Shown in pieces: positions 59,791 to 64,000 of a stretch of 64,000 nucleotides of DNA. The translations under genes were made by a program, and so were the position numbers. Below the pieces are notes generated by a model. That model was not told the origin of the DNA. It searched no databases and saw nothing but the letters and a program-made list of their open reading frames with translations. Every line of letters starts with the position of its first letter. Positions within the stretch are counted from its first letter, which is position 1. The DNA is taken from assembly GCF_001540865.1 (NCBI RefSeq), contig NC_033622.1, positions 6,246,483 through 6,310,482 on the forward strand. The letters run 5' to 3'. Origin of the DNA: Ananas comosus (Eukaryota; Streptophyta; Magnoliopsida; Poales; Bromeliaceae).

Positions 59791-60604
59791 GCCCGAAACT
59801 GCCTGGGTTGAGCAGTCCATAGGACAAAAAGTTGAGGGGCCTATTTGCAATATTGCATTAGAGGGATTATATGAGAGGGGTTATTCTCATTTCTCTCCCT
59901 CTCTCCCTCACAACTAAACCCTAAACTCTCTCTCTCTCTAGGATAGCTCTCTCTCTCTCTCACATCAAAGATTGAGCAAGGAGGAGAGAAGGATGGAGAA
60001 GAAGGCAAGGAGGATAAGAGCCATCTTCATCTTCTTCTTCTTGTGCTTGGAGCAAGCTTAGAGAGGCAAGCTTCTTGGAGCTCTTTAATGGTGGATTTCT
60101 AGGGTTTATCTTTTATACTCTAGAATCGGTTTAGATGGAACTCTAGCATGCTTAATAGAGGATTAATGCATGAATCTAGGGATTTATTTGGAGTATTTGC
60201 AATAGTTGCAAACCTAGGGCATCCAAAAAGGGAGTTTTTGTGAATAGTTGGGTTTGATCTCAATTGACCCTCTGTTAACCTAATTGCTAGGTTTTCCGAT
60301 GCGTTGGCGAGGTCGGTTCGACGTTTCGACGAACCTACGAGAAGATATCGCCGAAAAAGGCATTTTCGGCGATGTTTCCGCCTGGAGGGCCAACGCGGCG
60401 TCCATAAATCACGGGAGTGGATTCCGAGCATCGCGGCAACTAACCGAAGACCTATAATTTCCAGGGCCACGAATCGACGCACGGTTAGGGTGCAGTTGCA
60501 TGAATGCATGATTAGCATTGTGTGGATATGCATGTGAACTGGATCGATGACTCTAGAGTAAGTAGAGAACTCGATATTGGACAATTAGGATGTCGAATAG
60601 ATCG

Positions 60605-60880
60605 AGTGGCATCGAACCTAGTGTTGTTGAACCTAGGGTGAATCATGAGTGGCATCTAACCTAGTGTTAAAGAACATAGGTTGTGAATGAACCTAGAGTT
60701 AAATAGATCTAGGTGAGTGGCATCCAACCTAGTGTCGTGAACATAGGTTGAACATGAATGACATTGAACCTAGTGTTAATAAACATAGGTCGGATATGAA
60801 TGGTACAGAACCTAGAGTGTTGGAACCTAGGTTATGACATGTAGTAAACCTAGAGTGGAATTGAACCTAGGTTGTTGAGC
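60605..60880 (+). repeat. Reiterated gaacctagtgtt / aacataggttg motif
   Basis: About eight loosely spaced copies of cctaggtt-type words. The minus-strand counterpart lies at 31980-32260 in the related LTR. Confidence 0.75.
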
Positions 60881-63722
60881 ATAATGGTAGCGGCCACAAG
60901 GATGTTCTGGGTCGAACCTAGATAGGTCGACAGCATAGGGTTGGATATGGACCCTTGATATGTGCAAGTGGATTCCGGAATCCCAGGACTTGAGATGACC
61001 TCGGTATCAAGGCTAGGGCGTGTGCGATAATTTCGTCGCCGAGATTGATACCAAGGTGGATTGGGTGTGTGTACAGTGTTCGCCACCCGGAGGCTTGAAC
61101 CATGGCTGGGTGTGTGCGACGATTTCGCCGCCAGATGGTTAAGCCGATTGTGAATCAGGCCGCCAGGTGACTTGAGTCCGTTCAGCGTGTGCGATGATTT
61201 CGCCGCTATGGGGCTAAGTCACGGAGGGCGGTTGGCTGAGGTGCAGCCAGCACGTGGTAGTCCGCAGATGATTAACTTGAGGCCGAGTCGAGTGGATAGC
61301 TTGGATAGGGTAGTGGAAACCTTATAAGCTAGTGATAAAGGCAAGAGATAAGGTGATAGTGACCTTATGAGCAAGTGGAACTTGAATTGTGAACTAAGGT
61401 AGTAGAACCTTAGAGGCTAGATGACTTGAGCTAAAGATAGCAAAGTTGAGAGTAGAATCAATAGATCTACTAGTTGTTGGTTAATGTTCATACTGCATGT
61501 TGCGCGGCATAATATCTGTTAGTTGCATTATAACAAGATGATATATATATCTATAGATGTTTTTGGACTAACATGATTGCAGTGCCTCCTTGGACCTATT
61601 GGTCGAGCTCTTTCCTTGGGTGGGAACCATGGAGTTGGTTCTCACCCCACGTTGTTTTGGAGTGTTACAGGTTTGCACGTGAGCGGCGCGGCGGTGTGAG
61701 GCAAGGGCATAGCTCCGTAGATAGCGCCCTACACAGAGACCAGAGATACCGGTACCCCGAGTAGGCATAGCCTAGGGGTAGAGGGAAATGAAAAGAACAT
61801 GATGTACTAAAACTTGTAAATAAATAATTGTAATAATCGGATTGTATTTTGGAAGTTCAATGTAAACAAATTGTATTATGTGGATTTTGAGAATGAATGC
61901 TTGTAATAGTGAATAGTTTTATGTTTTTGATACTTCTTTATGCAATCCTTGATTGAAATGTGTTCCTGGTTGGAACTTCATACATTGTATTGATTGCGAC
62001 GCCTGGAACGTACAGGGGAGACTCTGTACACGGTACAGGAAAACCCTGTCCGTTCGGCGCTGTCGGCGTACCCGAACTCGACCAAAAAGGCGGGTCGCGG
62101 GGCGTGACAGTTCCGGAGTCGGTACAATAAACTAGCTCGGTGATATCTCTCTTTTTCCTTTCTCCTTGCATGTTATGGATAAGTGTGTTTCCACTAGACT
62201 TCCAGTTATTATTCTCTACTTCATCCTTGCATATGATAGAGGTAGAGTGGTGTGGTGTATCCTGCATGATCTTAAGGTGAGACCTGATTGGTCAGTGTTG
62301 ATTGGCTCAGTGATCCGAGCGATCTCTTGGACTTGTGTTAGTCGTTGCTATTCTCGGCTTGTTGTCGTCCTGTGGATTGAGCATTTTGCATCAATCGTCA
62401 CAACTCATTTAGCACTTCACGAACACCGGCGGTTTGGCCAATGTGGGGGGTGTTTTTTTTCGAAAAAGTAGTCGTCTACTACACCCGTGAGCCTCTTGCC
62501 AGGTACTTGCAGAGGTTGTGTGCTTGTGGGTGAGCATACTGTGACATAGCCTGCGATCCGCTGATTTATAGGGCATAGTGATTGGGTTTCTAGTTTATCT
62601 ATAGTTGATGCATATGCTTATTATTTGTAGTAGCAGTAGTTGTTCATACCTGTGCATACCTTATTTGCATTATTCGTTGCTATACTTGATATATATAGGG
62701 CGAGCATACTGTGACGTAGCTTGTGATCTGCGGATCTATATGGCATAGTGATTGGGTTTTTAGTTTATCTACAGTTGATGCATATGTTCATTACTCAGTA
62801 GCAGTAGTTGTTCATACATGTTTATACTTGTTTTCCATTATTCGTTACTGTCTTGATATATACATATCTATCTGTTGCTCCTCCTTTGCCGGTGAGTACG
62901 CCTCGCCTTCGTCGGCTTGCAGTACCCACTAGGAGGGTAGACATGTTTACATGTTCTCACCCCTACCAATTTTCAGGTGATCTCGGTGGTGGGAGTCGGG
63001 ACGGTGTGTGAGGTGCGATAGCTAGTGAGCTATAGAGGTTCCGACCACTCATCGTTCGGTTATGGTTGTTATGTCTTGACCTTTCTTTGTATATTGGTTA
63101 ATAAAATAGAGTTATGTGGTTTAGTTACTCAATTATCTATTGTTTGATTGCCGGACTTGGTGGTTTTTGAATATTGTGAATGATTGTTTATTCCCAATAA
63201 TTCAGGATGATAAATGTGGTTTTATCGCTCGTGGTTTTCTATCCCTCGCGGTAGCTGGCTTTCCAAAAGAAAGTTTCCGTGTGGGAAACAGTTTCTAAAG
63301 GATTTTCGAATATATCGATATCTAGTGTTTTTAAATAGAGTTTCCGGGTAGAAAACACTTTTCAAAGAATAAAATTGATCGTTGTATGTGCATTAGCATC
63401 ATCCTTTGCCTAAGGAGTGTTTAGAGCATGCATCATCGTAAGGATGGTTAGCTGAATGGTTGTCTGACATTCGCATTGTATATGCTGTTTGTGCGAATGG
63501 ATGAGTGTGTTGTTGTATTTGCTATATGAGTACGCCGTGCAGATACAGGAAAGACTCTGTCAGTGTGAACAGAGAGATTTCTGTATCTATGGCGGGTCTG
63601 TTACGTCTTGGGGACAAGTTGTAATTTCAAAAAAAATATATATGGGCATTTTCGCTGACTTTGTTTCAAACTAGCCCCTATGATTCGAAAAGGCTTTATA
63701 AAAAGGACCCTGGGGCATGACA

Positions 63723-64000
63723 CCCTACCTGCATAGCTGATGGTTTTTCAAAAACTACCGCATCAGCCACCTTAGCATTTTCTAACTGGAGCTGAGCCAT
63801 TGTAAGCTCCTCTCCATCATAAATTGACTCTTCCAATTCTATTGGTTCTGCCTTAAACGAATATGGTAGAGCATATACCATGCTTACATCAGCCGAGCTT
63901 TCTTCGGCCGATTTTTTTTGTACTTTCTGTTTTTTCTCCTCTGACTCTCTCACTGCCTCAGCCGAAGAATCCCTCTCCGGTCAAATCTCCCTCTCCTTGG
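63723..64000 (-). pseudogene. Element II gag-protease spacer (runs out of the window)
   Basis: The minus strand encodes SAEESSADVSMVYALPYSFK and LTMAQLQLENAKVADAVVFE, matching the first half of the Element I protease frame (SADESPAEVNMVYALPQSFK; VAQLQLEDVRQADAVVFGKP). The frame is open across the window edge; gag lies beyond. Confidence 0.8.

Larger units (their letters stand above)
59416..62109 (+). mobile_element. Solo LTR, 2.69 kb, nested
   Basis: TGTAAGGACCTG...GGGCGTGACA flanked by gttct (59411-59415) and gttcc (62110-62114). It is the youngest layer of the stack at this site. It has ACCGGT palindromes at 59583-59790, a CT leader (59925-59960), reiterated aacctagg words (60605-60880), gtgtgcgacgatttcgccgc repeats (61015-61205) and the hairpin pair at 62008-62080. 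It is related to the reverse LTR at 30678-33926. Confidence 0.9.
56926..63722 (+). mobile_element. Long solo LTR-like insertion, ~4.1 kb, split by a younger solo LTR
   Basis: TGTGAAGGCTGAG...GGGGCATGACA flanked by cccca (56921-56925) and cccta (63723-63727), a target duplication with one change. It interrupts the protease frame exactly between KPSAMQ (63723 side) and the RPLF-like block. Removing the 59416-62109 insertion leaves ~4.1 kb without gag or pol. It has a GC-rich proline-coding stretch (57790-58330) in the leader, an AACCCTAACCCTAACC start and a hairpin-rich end (63535-63600). A very long Tekay-type solo LTR is the best explanation. Confidence 0.78.
43586..64000 (-). mobile_element. 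Element II: second Tat-lineage Ty3/gypsy element, heavily interrupted
   Basis: Begins with an LTR like that of Element I (tgctgcgggccgaatcc; ends ggcgccaaca) and a matching PPT, then the plus-strand PMD gene and minus-strand integrase, RNase H, RT and protease. It runs off the window before gag and the other LTR. Four later LTR insertions lie in it. After removing them the coding order is the same as in Element I, and it keeps the RT that Element I lost. It looks older than Element I, with more stops and indels. Confidence 0.9.

Overview
The window is repeat-dense plant nuclear DNA. I find no host gene, tRNA, rRNA or bacterial feature. The PBS types, plant Ty3/gypsy lineages (Tat with a second RNase H; chromodomain Tekay/Del), captured plant mobile domain (PMD) and AT-rich MITEs indicate an angiosperm. 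The style suggests a monocot, possibly pineapple-like, but that is only an impression. Almost every base belongs to a transposable element, and many are nested.

Layout. (1) 1-5951: AT-rich DNA with a direct tandem duplication of about 2.55 kb (532-3107 and 3404-5951). Each copy carries an ~800-bp MITE-like element and a reverse-oriented LTR-like segment. (2) 5952-10484: a non-autonomous LTR retrotransposon with a 153-bp LTR, Met-type PBS and PPT. Its interior is a stack of tandem arrays (63, 27, 156, ~50 and 34 bp units). (3) 10485-12689: a decayed gypsy RNase H relic and AT-rich filler. (4) 12690-23684: Element I, a Tat-lineage Ty3/gypsy element on the minus strand with both LTRs and a perfect 5-bp TSD (attgg). 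Its gag, protease, RNase H and integrase are broken and its reverse transcriptase is deleted. On the opposite strand, between integrase and the sense 3' LTR, it carries an intron-containing PMD gene. (5) 23690-30222: AT-rich DNA with a cluster of MITEs sitting on TA microsatellites, several inserted into one another. (6) 30223-39208: Element III, a Tekay-like chromovirus on the plus strand that lacks gag and protease. A 3.25-kb solo LTR splits its 5' LTR. (7) 39209-43585: a reverse, partial LTR split by another solo LTR. (8) 43586 to the window end: Element II, a second minus-strand Tat element with its own PMD gene. It is broken by solo LTRs in integrase (48351-50914), in protease (54449-56779), and again in protease (56926-63722, itself split by 59416-62109).

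No set of genes here works together as a living pathway. The coding pieces are retroelement polyprotein domains in decay. The most interesting content is the intron-bearing PMD gene kept in both Tat elements, the structured motifs shared by otherwise divergent Tekay-type LTRs, and the array-filled non-autonomous element. Insertion order follows from the nesting: Element II is older than its solo LTRs; the 56926 insertion is older than the 59416 one; Element III is older than the LTR in its 5' LTR.
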